Of a stretch of 64,000 nt of DNA, positions 41,309 to 49,872 are shown one piece after another. This stretch comes from Acidobacteriota bacterium (GTDB lineage: Bacteria; Acidobacteriota; Terriglobia; Bryobacterales; Bryobacteraceae). Made by a program: the position numbers and the translations under genes. The stretch spans positions 1-64,000 of the forward strand of contig JAKOTR010000029.1 of NCBI GenBank assembly GCA_029776225.1. The letters are read 5' to 3'. Within the stretch, counting starts at the first letter, position 1, and each line of letters starts with the position of its first letter. A model generated the notes under the pieces. That model saw nothing but the letters and a program-made list of their open reading frames with translations. It did no database searches and was not told the DNA's origin.

Positions 41309-44300
41309 CTACCACTCGATTCTTGCGGAGAGCTGGCCCGTGCGCCTGCCGCTCGCCGCTGTCACGTTACCGAAATAGGAATTGTTCATGTTCATATTGG
41401 GACCGCCAATATAGTGGCGGTTGAACAGGTTGAACAGTTCCAGGCGGAACATCAGCCTCGCCCTCTCTTTGAGCGAGAAGCTTTTCATCAGAGTGGCGTC
41501 CTCGCTCCAGTTCCACAGACCGCGAACCTGGGGGAAGCGGTTCGGGCTGTTGCCGAGGGATTGAGGGGCGGCATCGCTAAAGGCAGTCGGATCGAAGAAG
41601 CGGTTGCCCGGATCGTTTGCATCCCACGGGTTGAACTTGTCGGGGTCGAAGACTCTCTTGAATCCGCCAGGGGGCGTGTTGAAGTTCGCGTAGATCGCCG
41701 GCCCGTTCCAGAAGTTCGGCGTCACACGCGAGTTCGGATGCCCTAGCGGCGTGCCGCTCGCATAGTTCAGCAGGGCCGAGATGTTCCAGCCGCCGACAAT
41801 CGCATTCAGAATCGGATGCGCATTCGCGAGCAAGGCCCTGTTCCGGCCGATGGGAAGGTCCCAGGTCATGACGGCCTTAAGAACATGGGTCCGGTCGTTT
41901 GAGGTGACCGCTTTGTCCGCGCTCCGGTTATAGGTATTCTGAATGCCGCCGCCGCTACCGCCGTTCGCGACATTCCCCACATTGGAAATGTTCTTGGAAA
42001 ACGTGTAAGCGCCGTAGATGTGGTAGCCCTTCGACATTCGCTTCGTGACGATCAGATTGAGGGAATGATAGGTGCTGCTCCCCACCGGATCGCCGTAGGC
42101 CGAAAGGCTTCGCCCCTGGAGCTGCGGGAACGGCAGGAGTGTGTAGGCTCCCAGGCCGACAAATCCCGGGTAGGGATAAGGCAAGCCGGCCGCCGCTGCC
42201 TGTTCGGGACTGCTGATCGTTTGAGTCAGGACAGCGCCCCGTGACAATTCATCCGGGTGAATCTGGTTGGGAATCACGTTGCCGCCGGCGTGCAGCCGCG
42301 TACCGACGCTGCCGCGCCACTCCAGGTCGATTCTCAAATCCTGGGCGACCTCGGATTGGAAACCGAAGTTGAAGTTCTGAACGTATCCCGAAATCGTGTA
42401 GTCAGGATGATACCTTCTCCCCCCAAACCTCGCCGCGTAGGAGGGATCCATGTCGGGAGGCCGCTTGACGTCGGCCGGGAATCCGTCGTCGATATTGAAC
42501 ACCGGCAGGTAAATTCCCTTGCTGTCCGCGGCCGCCTCATTGGTCTCGTTGAAGCCCGCACGCCAGGGGTAGGTCCAGCCGAATCCTTCCGGCGTGTAAC
42601 TGATTCCGTAGCCGGCTCGCATCACAACTCGCGGAGTGATCTGGTATGCCAGGCCCGCCGTCGGACCGAAGTCACGCCAGTGGCCGGGAGCAATCGTCCT
42701 TCTCCCCGTGCGGCCGGGCCCGCTGCCGGCGTACTCGACCGCGCCAGGAATTCCTCCGAAGTTCGGGTCCGGGAGGTTGGGGTTGAAGTTCGCAAATTCG
42801 TTGTTTTTCTCGTAGTGCGCGGCATTGCCGCTCCAGCGCAATCCAATATTCAGTGTCAGCCTCCGGTTCACTTTCCAACTGTCCTGAATAAAGGCGGCGC
42901 CGTAAGCGGTCGAGGTGATCGGGCGGAAAATCGGGCCCAGCGTCGCGCTGTTCACCTCTCCCAAGAGGAAGCTCGCGAAACTGTTGCCGATACGCGATGT
43001 AAAGCTCTCGCCCGGAATCGCCGTTGTGCGCGCAGCGAAGTTGAAAGTGCCGCCGGTATTGTTGAACTGCTGCGAATCGTAGCGCAGGCTGTTCCACTCG
43101 AAGCCGAACTTGAGCGTGTGGCTGCCGCGATACCAGCTAAAGCTGTCGGAGACGATTATGTTGCGGTAGAATTCGTCGCGGTTCGCGTCGTGGTTCCAGG
43201 ATTGGAAGGTCACGACGGGCGAACTTCCCAGGTTGATCACGGGCCGCGTCACCTGGTCGTCCGGGGCCCCAAGGCCGACTCCCTTGATCCCCCACTCGTC
43301 GGCGAAATGCTTCCCGATCTGCCGGCTGCGGAAAGCGTTGCCATTGTTGTTGAGGCCGACTTTCAGGTGGTTCATCTTCGTCGGACTGATGATCCAGTCG
43401 TACGAGACATTCCAGTTATAGCCCCGGCGATGCTGCCGGATAGATCGGGACAGCGGGCCTCCGAGGTCTGGGTCTAGTAGCGACCAGACCTCACTCACGT
43501 TTTCCTGAAAGTGGCGGGGGAACCCGTGCTTGTAGTAGTAGCCTGAAAGCCTGTGGTTGCTGGAGAACGAATGATCGACCTTCAGACTGTAATTCCGTGC
43601 GTCCATCCGGTTTTGATTCGACGTGTAGCTGTTGCGAGTGAGATCAGTGTTCACCGGCTGGTACCACTCGTTGAACACCTTTGCGAAGTTTCTGGCGACT
43701 GCCGAAATTCTATTCGCCGGAATGATGTTGCCCGGGAACGGATCCGCGACGTAACGGTTGCCGACCAGCCGGAGCGTGGTGGGATCGTAAATCATCCCTT
43801 CGAATACCTGCCGGCCGAGGGCGTCGACTCCTACCACGGTAGGCTGCAGCAGCCGGCTCAGGTCGCCTTCCCACATTTCCGGCTGGGGCACGTGCCTCGA
43901 GAGGGAACCGGGCCCTACCGTGGCCAGAAGGAACCTTTCCGCCGTGAAATAGAAGAAGGTTCTGTTCCGGCCGTCGTACAGCTTGGGGATGTACACCGGT
44001 CCGCCAATACTGCCTGCGTAGTTCTTCTGGCGATCCATCGGCCTGCGGAACGCCGTGTTCGTGGGATCGGCCGCCAGCAGGCGGTTGTTGTTCCAGTCGT
44101 TCGCATGGAGGAACTCATTCCGCAGCGTGTAAAACCCCGTGCCGTGAAGCTGGTTGGTTCCGGATTTCAGAATGAAGCTCAGAGTTCCGCCGCTCTGCCG
44201 GCCGTGCTCAGCCGTCGAGGTGCCGGTGATAACCGTGAGCTCTTGAATCGCCTCGGCGGAAATGCTCGCCTCCGCGAAATCACCGGGCAGGAAGCCGGCC

Positions 44301-44890
44301 AGATTGGTCATGCCGTCCACCAGGACGCCCGCGCTGGCTCCGGGAGTCCCCTGAATCGACATCGTGTAGTCCGAATTTCTCACGCCCGGCACGATTGCGG
44401 CCGCAAAAGCCGCCATGTTTCGCCCCCGCCCGCTAAAAGCCAGCGGGAGGGCGGAAAAGACCTGCGAGGTAACGCTTTCCGAAGTCTGCGAGGTCTCCGT
44501 CTGAAGCAGGGTCGCCTCCGCGGTGACGGTCACCTGCTCCGTGAGCTGGCCAACTTCCAGCGTCAGGTCGATTCGTGCTATTTGGCCCGAGGTTAAGGTG
44601 ATGCCTTCTCGAACCAGCGTTTTGAATCCTGAAGCCGAGTAGGTCACCGAATACTCGCCCGGCGGCAGAGCACTGATGGTATAGCTGCCGACCTCGTTGG
44701 TTGTCCCCTCGTACGAGACGCCGGTCGCGACGTGCCTGGCTCTGACGGAGACGCCCGGCGTCACCGCTCCTGTGCCGTCCGTAACGATACCAGTAATCGA
44801 TGCCCTCTCAATCTGACCCCACAGTGGGGCGTTAGCCGCCAGAATCAGCAGGGCGATAGCAAAGCACACACTTCCCTTCCCTGTTTTCAT
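41309..44890 (-). CDS. Oar-like TonB-dependent receptor with carboxypeptidase-regulatory domain
   Basis: A 1193-residue outer-membrane protein from ATG 44890 (AGGAG nine to ten bases upstream). It has a signal peptide to about residue 26, then a carboxypeptidase-regulatory-like beta-sandwich (RASITGIVTDGTGAVTPGV ... PPGEYSVTYSASGF), a plug domain (about 110-250, with SIQGTPGASAGVLVDGM) and a long beta-barrel ending in an aromatic residue (SARIEW). This family is greatly expanded in Acidobacteriota and is thought to take up oligosaccharides or other large substrates. No SusD partner is present. It precedes GH9 and the beta-helix enzyme on the same strand and is divergent from the malectin membrane protein. 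Confidence 0.92.
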   Translation of the reverse strand: MKTGKGSVCFAIALLILAANAPLWGQIERASITGIVTDGTGAVTPGVSVRARHVATGVSYEGTTNEVGSYTISALPPGEYSVTYSASGFKTLVREGITLTSGQIARIDLTLEVGQLTEQVTVTAEATLLQTETSQTSESVTSQVFSALPLAFSGRGRNMAAFAAAIVPGVRNSDYTMSIQGTPGASAGVLVDGMTNLAGFLPGDFAEASISAEAIQELTVITGTSTAEHGRQSGGTLSFILKSGTNQLHGTGFYTLRNEFLHANDWNNNRLLAADPTNTAFRRPMDRQKNYAGSIGGPVYIPKLYDGRNRTFFYFTAERFLLATVGPGSLSRHVPQPEMWEGDLSRLLQPTVVGVDALGRQVFEGMIYDPTTLRLVGNRYVADPFPGNIIPANRISAVARNFAKVFNEWYQPVNTDLTRNSYTSNQNRMDARNYSLKVDHSFSSNHRLSGYYYKHGFPRHFQENVSEVWSLLDPDLGGPLSRSIRQHRRGYNWNVSYDWIISPTKMNHLKVGLNNNGNAFRSRQIGKHFADEWGIKGVGLGAPDDQVTRPVINLGSSPVVTFQSWNHDANRDEFYRNIIVSDSFSWYRGSHTLKFGFEWNSLRYDSQQFNNTGGTFNFAARTTAIPGESFTSRIGNSFASFLLGEVNSATLGPIFRPITSTAYGAAFIQDSWKVNRRLTLNIGLRWSGNAAHYEKNNEFANFNPNLPDPNFGGIPGAVEYAGSGPGRTGRRTIAPGHWRDFGPTAGLAYQITPRVVMRAGYGISYTPEGFGWTYPWRAGFNETNEAAADSKGIYLPVFNIDDGFPADVKRPPDMDPSYAARFGGRRYHPDYTISGYVQNFNFGFQSEVAQDLRIDLEWRGSVGTRLHAGGNVIPNQIHPDELSRGAVLTQTISSPEQAAAAGLPYPYPGFVGLGAYTLLPFPQLQGRSLSAYGDPVGSSTYHSLNLIVTKRMSKGYHIYGAYTFSKNISNVGNVANGGSGGGIQNTYNRSADKAVTSNDRTHVLKAVMTWDLPIGRNRALLANAHPILNAIVGGWNISALLNYASGTPLGHPNSRVTPNFWNGPAIYANFNTPPGGFKRVFDPDKFNPWDANDPGNRFFDPTAFSDAAPQSLGNSPNRFPQVRGLWNWSEDATLMKSFSLKERARLMFRLELFNLFNRHYIGGPNMNMNNSYFGNVTAASGRRTGQLSARIEW

Positions 44891-45223
44891 TTGGATCTTT
44901 CTCCTGTACACCCACCGGTACCCCCGAGTAAATACTGCCGACCCCGGTCGTGGGTGTCGTCCGGTCCACTAGTCGGGCGCCTCGCTTGACGGCGGCCTTA
45001 AACGCGCCCCTTCCCCTCTTGGAAGCCGGGCTCCTTGCGATTCCCCACCGCTAGCCCGCCTGCCGGCGACTGCAGAATACCCAGCCGGCTGCCAGCCAGA
45101 AGTTGGAATCGCTTCGAACCGCCATTTTCGATGCGGGTGATTTCGTTGGCCGTCATCTGACGCCCAGAACCCTGAACGCAGCAATCACTATAGGGCCCGG
45201 CAGTTGATCCGACAATGCTATAC

Positions 45224-45289
45224 CGGCTAACAGGCGCACGCGGTGCTTATTTTTCAATGGCGTTAGCGGAAGTCATTAACCGTTAGCCG
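45224..45289. repeat. Cluster of CGTTAGC boxes, candidate operator
   Basis: CGGCTAAC (45224-45231) is inverted relative to GTTAGCCG (45282-45289), and a further CGTTAGCG at 45261 lies exactly 20 bases before CGTTAGCC at 45281, two helical turns. Placed between divergent genes, such boxes may bind a regulator. No cognate factor is identified. Confidence 0.4.
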
Positions 45290-45474
45290 CGGCGTGTAAC
45301 AGGCTTGCCCCGTGTGCGCCCGACTGTCGTTACCGGTGCGCAAACAGGCTCGTGTAAAAGAAGGAGGGCGCAATCCAGCGCATTGGGACACCCTTCGCTA
45401 AACTATTGAAAATCCAAGCTTTTCACCGGAAAAGCGACGCCATCCGGGCCGTGGGCGGCGCCCGATATTCCTTG

Positions 45475-45480
45475 TATAAT
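45475..45480 (+). promoter_or_regulatory. -10 box directly before the malectin-protein gene
   Basis: A perfect TATAAT at 45475-45480, seven bases before ATG 45488. Transcription would start at or next to that ATG, giving a leaderless mRNA and favouring 45488 over the ATG at 45479, which overlaps the box. The -35 (TGGGCG) is poor. Confidence 0.5.
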
Positions 45481-45487
45481 GTGCTCC

Positions 45488-47095
45488 ATGGTGCCCAGAG
45501 AGGGTCCCCGCAGTAATTTTGAAGCAGAGAGGGCGGAACTCGAGGCTGTACTGTCATCCCGAATCTTCACTCGCGCCCCCAGCCTCTCAAGAATTCTCTC
45601 TTACGTCTGTCAGAAGTATTTCGAAGGCGACACCAACAGCATCAAGGAATACAACATTGGGGTGGAGGCACTGGGCCGGGGACCAGACTTCCAGCCGAGC
45701 ACTGACAGCATTGTGAGAGTGGAGTTCTCCCGCCTGCGGAAGCGGCTTCAGGAGTTTTATCAGACCGAGGGGAAAGACCGCCCGCTCGAACTGCAGCTCG
45801 CGCCGAGCGGGTACATGCCGCGGTTCGTTCGGCGTGACAAGGGACCGGCGGCAAACGGAGAAAACGGGAACGGTCAACCTGCGATAAAGTCCGAGCGGGT
45901 GGAACCGCCTGCACCCGAGCCGGCCGCACTGACGGCTGGCGGAACTTCCCACCCTCGGCTTCAGTTTTCACCCCGCGTTTTTGGCCTCGCCGTGCTGTTG
46001 CTCGCCGTTCTCGCGGGGCTGGTCTATGGACTGTTTCACCTGGCTGCCGGCGGCGATGGCGAAGCGACCGTAGCCGCGGGCGTCACATCTGTTACAACCG
46101 GATCCTCCAAGCCTGGGGATCTGCCGAGGCCGCCGGAGCCCGGCGCGGGATCGCGTGAAGCGATCCGGATCTCCGTGGGATCCACGCTGCCCAAGTACAT
46201 CGATGTGAACGGCCACACCTGGCTGGGCGACCGCTGGTTCGAGGGAGGAACCGCCATCACCCGGACAGATCGCCGTGTCTTAGGGACCCTCGATCCCCAC
46301 CTTTATCAAACGGCGCGCCAGGGCCGGTTCCAGTACAAAATTCCTCTGGCGCCCGGGCGTTATGAGCTGCGACTGCACTTCGCGGAGATTGTTCTTGGAG
46401 AGAGTACCGTAGAATCGAGCGCCGACGGCGTGCGCCGCTTCGACATTACACTCAACGGCCAACTCCTGCTGAATGGCCTGGATATCGTCTCCGACGCTGG
46501 CGGGCCGAACATGGTGAACGAGAAAATCTTCGTCGGAGTGTCCCCCGCCGAAGACGGGTTTTTGCACTTGGGCTTCTCGCCTTTCAGGGACGTGGCGCTT
46601 CTTAACGGCATTGAAATTCTGCCCTCGGACGGGAAAAAGATGCACCCCGTTCGAATTGTTACCGGCTCGCGGGCGCATTACGATTCGAGCGAAGCTTTCT
46701 GGTCAGCCGACCGTTACTTCAGGGGCGGCAACATTGCCCGCCGCTCGGCGCACGTCCAGGCAACCGATCCCGGTCTTTACGCCACTGAGCGTTGGGGGAA
46801 TTTCACTTACGTGATTCCTGTCGCCAAAGGCAGGTACACTCTTACGTTAAAATTCGCCGAATCCTATTTCGTTGAGCCGAATGTGCCGCCGGGGGCCCGC
46901 CTGTTCGATGTCTACTGCAACGGGGTGGCGCTGCTGCGGAACTTCGACATACTCAAAGAGGCCGGACGGCCGAACTACGCCATCGACAAAGTTTTCAAAG
47001 GCGTAAGCCCAAACGCACAGGATAAGTTGATCATTTCGTTCGTTCCCGTCCAGGATTACGCAATCATCAACGCGATAGAAGTTGTTCAGGAGTAA
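45488..47095 (+). CDS. Membrane protein with N-terminal winged-helix-like domain and two malectin domains
   Basis: A 535-residue protein. Residues about 10-105 carry a pattern common in Acidobacteriota regulators (LSRILSYVCQKYFEG, IKEYNIGVEALGR, DSIVRVEFSRLRKRLQEFY, ending APSGYMPRF), probably a DNA-binding-like winged helix. A single membrane segment (about 160-185) follows. Outside are two malectin-like beta-sandwiches (about 230-385 and 395-535) with matching elements such as RWFEGGTAITRTDRRVLGTLDPHLYQTAR / RYFRGGNIARRSAHVQATDPGLYATER. Malectins bind di- and oligosaccharides. A one-component transmembrane carbohydrate sensor controlling the divergent receptor locus is an attractive inference. 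Confidence 0.78.
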   Translation: MVPREGPRSNFEAERAELEAVLSSRIFTRAPSLSRILSYVCQKYFEGDTNSIKEYNIGVEALGRGPDFQPSTDSIVRVEFSRLRKRLQEFYQTEGKDRPLELQLAPSGYMPRFVRRDKGPAANGENGNGQPAIKSERVEPPAPEPAALTAGGTSHPRLQFSPRVFGLAVLLLAVLAGLVYGLFHLAAGGDGEATVAAGVTSVTTGSSKPGDLPRPPEPGAGSREAIRISVGSTLPKYIDVNGHTWLGDRWFEGGTAITRTDRRVLGTLDPHLYQTARQGRFQYKIPLAPGRYELRLHFAEIVLGESTVESSADGVRRFDITLNGQLLLNGLDIVSDAGGPNMVNEKIFVGVSPAEDGFLHLGFSPFRDVALLNGIEILPSDGKKMHPVRIVTGSRAHYDSSEAFWSADRYFRGGNIARRSAHVQATDPGLYATERWGNFTYVIPVAKGRYTLTLKFAESYFVEPNVPPGARLFDVYCNGVALLRNFDILKEAGRPNYAIDKVFKGVSPNAQDKLIISFVPVQDYAIINAIEVVQE

Positions 47096-47119
47096 GACCG
47101 TCAAGATTCATTGACGGTC
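47096..47119. terminator. Bidirectional hairpin between convergent genes
   Basis: GACCGTCAA (47096-47104), loop GATTCA, TTGACGGTC (47111-47119): a perfect 9-bp stem starting right after the malectin-protein stop and overlapping the last codons of the hydrolase on the other strand. No T-run, so termination efficiency is uncertain. Confidence 0.5.
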
Positions 47120-48478
47120 ATCGGCGACGTCAGTACTGACGTAGAACGGGATGTTCGCCGTGGCTCCGTTGCCATTTCCGTCCGTGACGTAGACGAAGAC
47201 GCGGTAGGCTCCTTCCTGTGCGGGAGCTTTGAAGATCAACTCCGGGCCCTCCGCCTTCACGATCAGCTCGGGCATCGGCTCCGCCGGCTTTTCTCCTCTC
47301 CCTGCGTAGGCCTCAGGCCGCGCCACCTCTTGCCGGATGTCCCAATGGAACGTGAGCGGATCCTTCTCAGGGTCGTCCGCGCGGATTACCGCCTTATGTT
47401 CAGAGCCGGGCTTCAGGTAGACGCTATCGCGTGCCGCGCGGCTGTCGATTCGAAGGTCTTCGAGCCGGGGAGCCCGGTTGGCGGGCCACTTGCCCGTCCA
47501 AAAGTATTGCATCACGTTCACAGCCTCGGTTCGTTCCCCGGTCGGCAAATGCATCCCAAACCAGGTGTGCGTGTGCTCGTGGCGCTGGCCCCAAATGAAC
47601 ACGTAGGATCCGAGACACATCTCCTGGTCCTTCCCCATCACGCTCTCGTACCGTTCAAAATAGCGCTCCGCCTTCTCCGTACTGGTCTCCTCGATGCGTG
47701 CGTCCCACTTCGTACGCGGCACTTGCCACCAGCCGGAAGGCCCCCACTCCGTGACGATGTAGGGCTTGTCCCATCCATACTTTCGGATCTTGTCGGGAAC
47801 CGTCTCGACGCCCCGGTAGTAGTTGATTCCCAGCATGTCGAGGTCGGGAGCAAGCTCGCGGACGTCCACAATATCGCCGCGATTGATGGAACCATCCCCC
47901 AGCACCGTCAGCGTGGGGTGATTGGGATCGACTTCGTGAATGAAACGCGCGACGTCGTTGACAGCGTTCCAGACGCGTTTGTTCGTGTAGTCGAACACGC
48001 TGAGCTCATTCCCGATCGCCCACGCAAGAACCGCGGGGTGGTCCTTCAACTGCAGGACCCTCTGTTTGATCGCCTCAAACTGCTCGCGGACGGCTTTCTC
48101 GTCACTGTAGTCGAAGTTGTCGACCTTTTCCGTGCGCATGCGGAGGTTTACCAGAACGCTCAGGCCCAGGCGGTGCGCTTCATCGAGCGTCGCCACGCTC
48201 CCACTCGAGCGAATGGAGTTCGCGCCGTGCGCCACGAGGTCCTTCATGGGAAACAGGCCGCCCCTGTCGCCCACATACACGACGCCCTTGATGTAATACG
48301 GCTGGCCACCCCGGTACAGGCGGAAGCGGCCGTTTTCCTTGCGGATTTCCGTCTTGATGGGGCCCTCCGGGCCCGCGGTTTGAGCGTTGAGCAACCACCC
48401 GCAGGTGGCGAGCAGACCGGCCAGGATAATCACAACAATCGGTGCTTGGCCTCGGAGTGAGTTCGGCATCGCTGTCAT
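47108..48478 (-). CDS. Glycoside hydrolase of GH2-like TIM-barrel type, exported
   Basis: A 456-residue protein from ATG 48478 (or 48469); an upstream in-frame extension to 48598 lacks a signal peptide and would overlap the neighbouring gene, so it is rejected. The signal sequence LRGQAPIVVIILAGLLATCGW may carry a lipobox-like cysteine. The TIM barrel has the clan GH-A residues: acid/base glutamate in LAWAIGNEL and nucleophile glutamate in YIVTEWGPSGWW. A C-terminal beta-domain (about 330-456) contains DPEKDPLTFHWDI. It is smaller than typical GH2 beta-galactosidases because the N-terminal jelly-roll is missing. Likely part of the polysaccharide locus, convergent with the malectin protein. 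Confidence 0.78.
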   Translation of the reverse strand: MTAMPNSLRGQAPIVVIILAGLLATCGWLLNAQTAGPEGPIKTEIRKENGRFRLYRGGQPYYIKGVVYVGDRGGLFPMKDLVAHGANSIRSSGSVATLDEAHRLGLSVLVNLRMRTEKVDNFDYSDEKAVREQFEAIKQRVLQLKDHPAVLAWAIGNELSVFDYTNKRVWNAVNDVARFIHEVDPNHPTLTVLGDGSINRGDIVDVRELAPDLDMLGINYYRGVETVPDKIRKYGWDKPYIVTEWGPSGWWQVPRTKWDARIEETSTEKAERYFERYESVMGKDQEMCLGSYVFIWGQRHEHTHTWFGMHLPTGERTEAVNVMQYFWTGKWPANRAPRLEDLRIDSRAARDSVYLKPGSEHKAVIRADDPEKDPLTFHWDIRQEVARPEAYAGRGEKPAEPMPELIVKAEGPELIFKAPAQEGAYRVFVYVTDGNGNGATANIPFYVSTDVADDRQ

Positions 48479-48584
48479 GATACCCCGAACGCCGCCGCTG
48501 GCCGGAGGCACATCAGCACCCGACAACCACCTGTCGCAGAAGTTCACCCGTTCGAAGCCAGGTTCACTCGCTGCTGCGCCGCTT

Positions 48585-49088
48585 TCAGTCGTGCCCAAAC
48601 ACGATCATCAGCAGGCGGATCTCGTCGTAGTCGGCGGCACGTGAGAGGTCGCGGAGCGATTGCTGCGCGGTCGCGGTGATTCCGTGGGCCTTCAGCCTGC
48701 GTTGCAGCGTATCCGAGCTGGTGTGGGTGAGGCTCGCCAGCGTCGACAGAGGGGCGTCCAGCAGCGCCTGTTGCACGGAATTGCGTAGGTCGTGAGGTGT
48801 CGGGATTCCCCAGGAAGAGAACGACGCGGCCAGGATCACCAGGAATGCAATAATGCTTGCCCTGCTCCAGCGGAATCGAAAATAGTTCGTAAAAGGCCGG
48901 ATATTCACCGCAATATGAGCGCACGAGGCCGCGACGAAGAGCCATGAGAACCACTCGTGCGCGACGGACGTTAGCCCCAGGTCCCAACCAAAGAACATCA
49001 GAACGCCGGTGACCGACACGAGGAAAAAGCCGCCGATCGTAAGCGACCCAGCCGCAAGGCGCAAAGTGTGCAAATTCATTTGAGCCAT
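48585..49088 (-). CDS. DUF4405-like small membrane protein
   Basis: A 167-residue protein from ATG 49088, preceded by AGGAAAGG. Three hydrophobic segments (about 8-28, 40-58 and 75-92) with histidines in VAHEWFSWLFVAASCAHIAVNIRPF resemble DUF4405/cytochrome b561-like membrane proteins, in which such histidines could bind haem. The C-terminal 65 residues are soluble and look like a small helical domain (LSTLASLTHTSSDTLQRRLKAHGI). It is divergent from the TetR gene, and two palindromes lie in the shared promoter, so it is the likely target of that repressor. Function unknown. Confidence 0.7.
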   Translation of the reverse strand: MAQMNLHTLRLAAGSLTIGGFFLVSVTGVLMFFGWDLGLTSVAHEWFSWLFVAASCAHIAVNIRPFTNYFRFRWSRASIIAFLVILAASFSSWGIPTPHDLRNSVQQALLDAPLSTLASLTHTSSDTLQRRLKAHGITATAQQSLRDLSRAADYDEIRLLMIVFGHD

Positions 49089-49113
49089 AGTTGCCTTTCC
49101 TCGACGCACTCTC

Positions 49114-49147
49114 TCTAACATTGTTAGATTAATCTAACACCGTTAGA
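49114..49147. promoter_or_regulatory. Tandem TetR operators
   Basis: Two near-identical 15-bp palindromes, TCTAACATTGTTAGA (49114-49128) and TCTAACACCGTTAGA (49133-49147), separated by TTAA. Each is TCTAAC-N3-GTTAGA. Centre spacing is 19 bases, close to two helical turns, so two dimers could bind side by side. They lie between the divergent membrane-protein and TetR genes. Confidence 0.85.
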
Positions 49148-49179
49148 CTACCGCCGTCAACATTGCTACCCTGGGATGC

Positions 49180-49872
49180 ATGAAGGTGAACCGCGAGATG
49201 GCGACCCGGGCGGCCCTGGAGCTCCTGAACGACGTCGGCCTGGAGCAACTGACTCTTCGCCTGCTCGGCAGCCGGCTCAAAATTCAGGCCGCTACGCTGT
49301 ACTGGCACTTCAAGAGCAAGGAAGACCTGATTGACGAAATGGCGACGATGGTTCTTGCCGAAGGCGCCCCGCGCCTGCTCCCGGCAAGAGAGTCATCCGA
49401 TTGGAAGGTCTGGGCAGCTTCGTTCGCCACCGGTCTTCGAACCACCCTATTGGCCTACCGCGACGGCGCCAGAATGGTTTCGGGCACCAGGCTGAGAGAC
49501 ACGCAATACCTGAAAACCGCGGAGCGAATCGCGGCCAAACTCGTTGAGAGTGGTTTCACCGTTCGCCAGACCGCCGTTCTGCTCAGCACGATTTACAGCT
49601 ATACACTCAGCTTCGTGATGGAAGAACAGGCCGTTTTTCCCCGCCCCAACGAGCGGTCCCCGCACTATGATCTGGCCGAAAGAAACGCAAGGCTCGATCC
49701 GAAAGAGTTTCCGATAACGCGGCAAAGCGGTCCGATTCTCTTTGAGAACTTTGAGCGCCGTTTCAAAGAGGGGCTGGAACTGATTTTGCGCGGTGCGGAA
49801 ACCCTCCCGCGGCGCGCTACCGCAGGCCGCGGGCGCGCAGGAAGGCGATCAGGGCGGCGGGATCGTCGGTGA
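49180..49872 (+). CDS. TetR-family regulator of the TetR(tetracycline)-like subfamily
   Basis: A 230-residue one-component repressor. The N-terminal helix-turn-helix (about 5-50) includes ATRAALELLNDVGLEQLTLRLLGSRLKIQAATLYWHFKSKEDLIDEMA, matching the tetracycline-repressor branch. The C-terminal ligand domain (60-205) has the TetR_C pattern. The basic tail (RRATAGRGRAGRRSGRRDRR) overlaps the 3' end of the convergent glycerophosphodiesterase by 56 bases and may be an accretion. Start is ATG 49180; MKVNREMA fits the family. It likely binds the two palindromes just upstream. The ligand is unknown. Confidence 0.88.
   Translation: MKVNREMATRAALELLNDVGLEQLTLRLLGSRLKIQAATLYWHFKSKEDLIDEMATMVLAEGAPRLLPARESSDWKVWAASFATGLRTTLLAYRDGARMVSGTRLRDTQYLKTAERIAAKLVESGFTVRQTAVLLSTIYSYTLSFVMEEQAVFPRPNERSPHYDLAERNARLDPKEFPITRQSGPILFENFERRFKEGLELILRGAETLPRRATAGRGRAGRRSGRRDRR

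Larger units (their letters stand above)
44891..45487. other. Divergent control region between receptor and malectin-protein genes
   Basis: About 600 bases without a credible gene; a 71-codon minus-strand frame at 44969-45184 has no family resemblance or RBS. The region contains a cluster of CGTTAGC-like boxes (45224-45289) and, at its right edge, a TATAAT. It probably holds the promoters of both divergent genes. Confidence 0.5.

Noticed and set aside
44969-45184. A 71-codon minus-strand gene upstream of the TonB-dependent receptor
   Set aside because: No RBS, no homology that I recognise, and it fills a promoter region.
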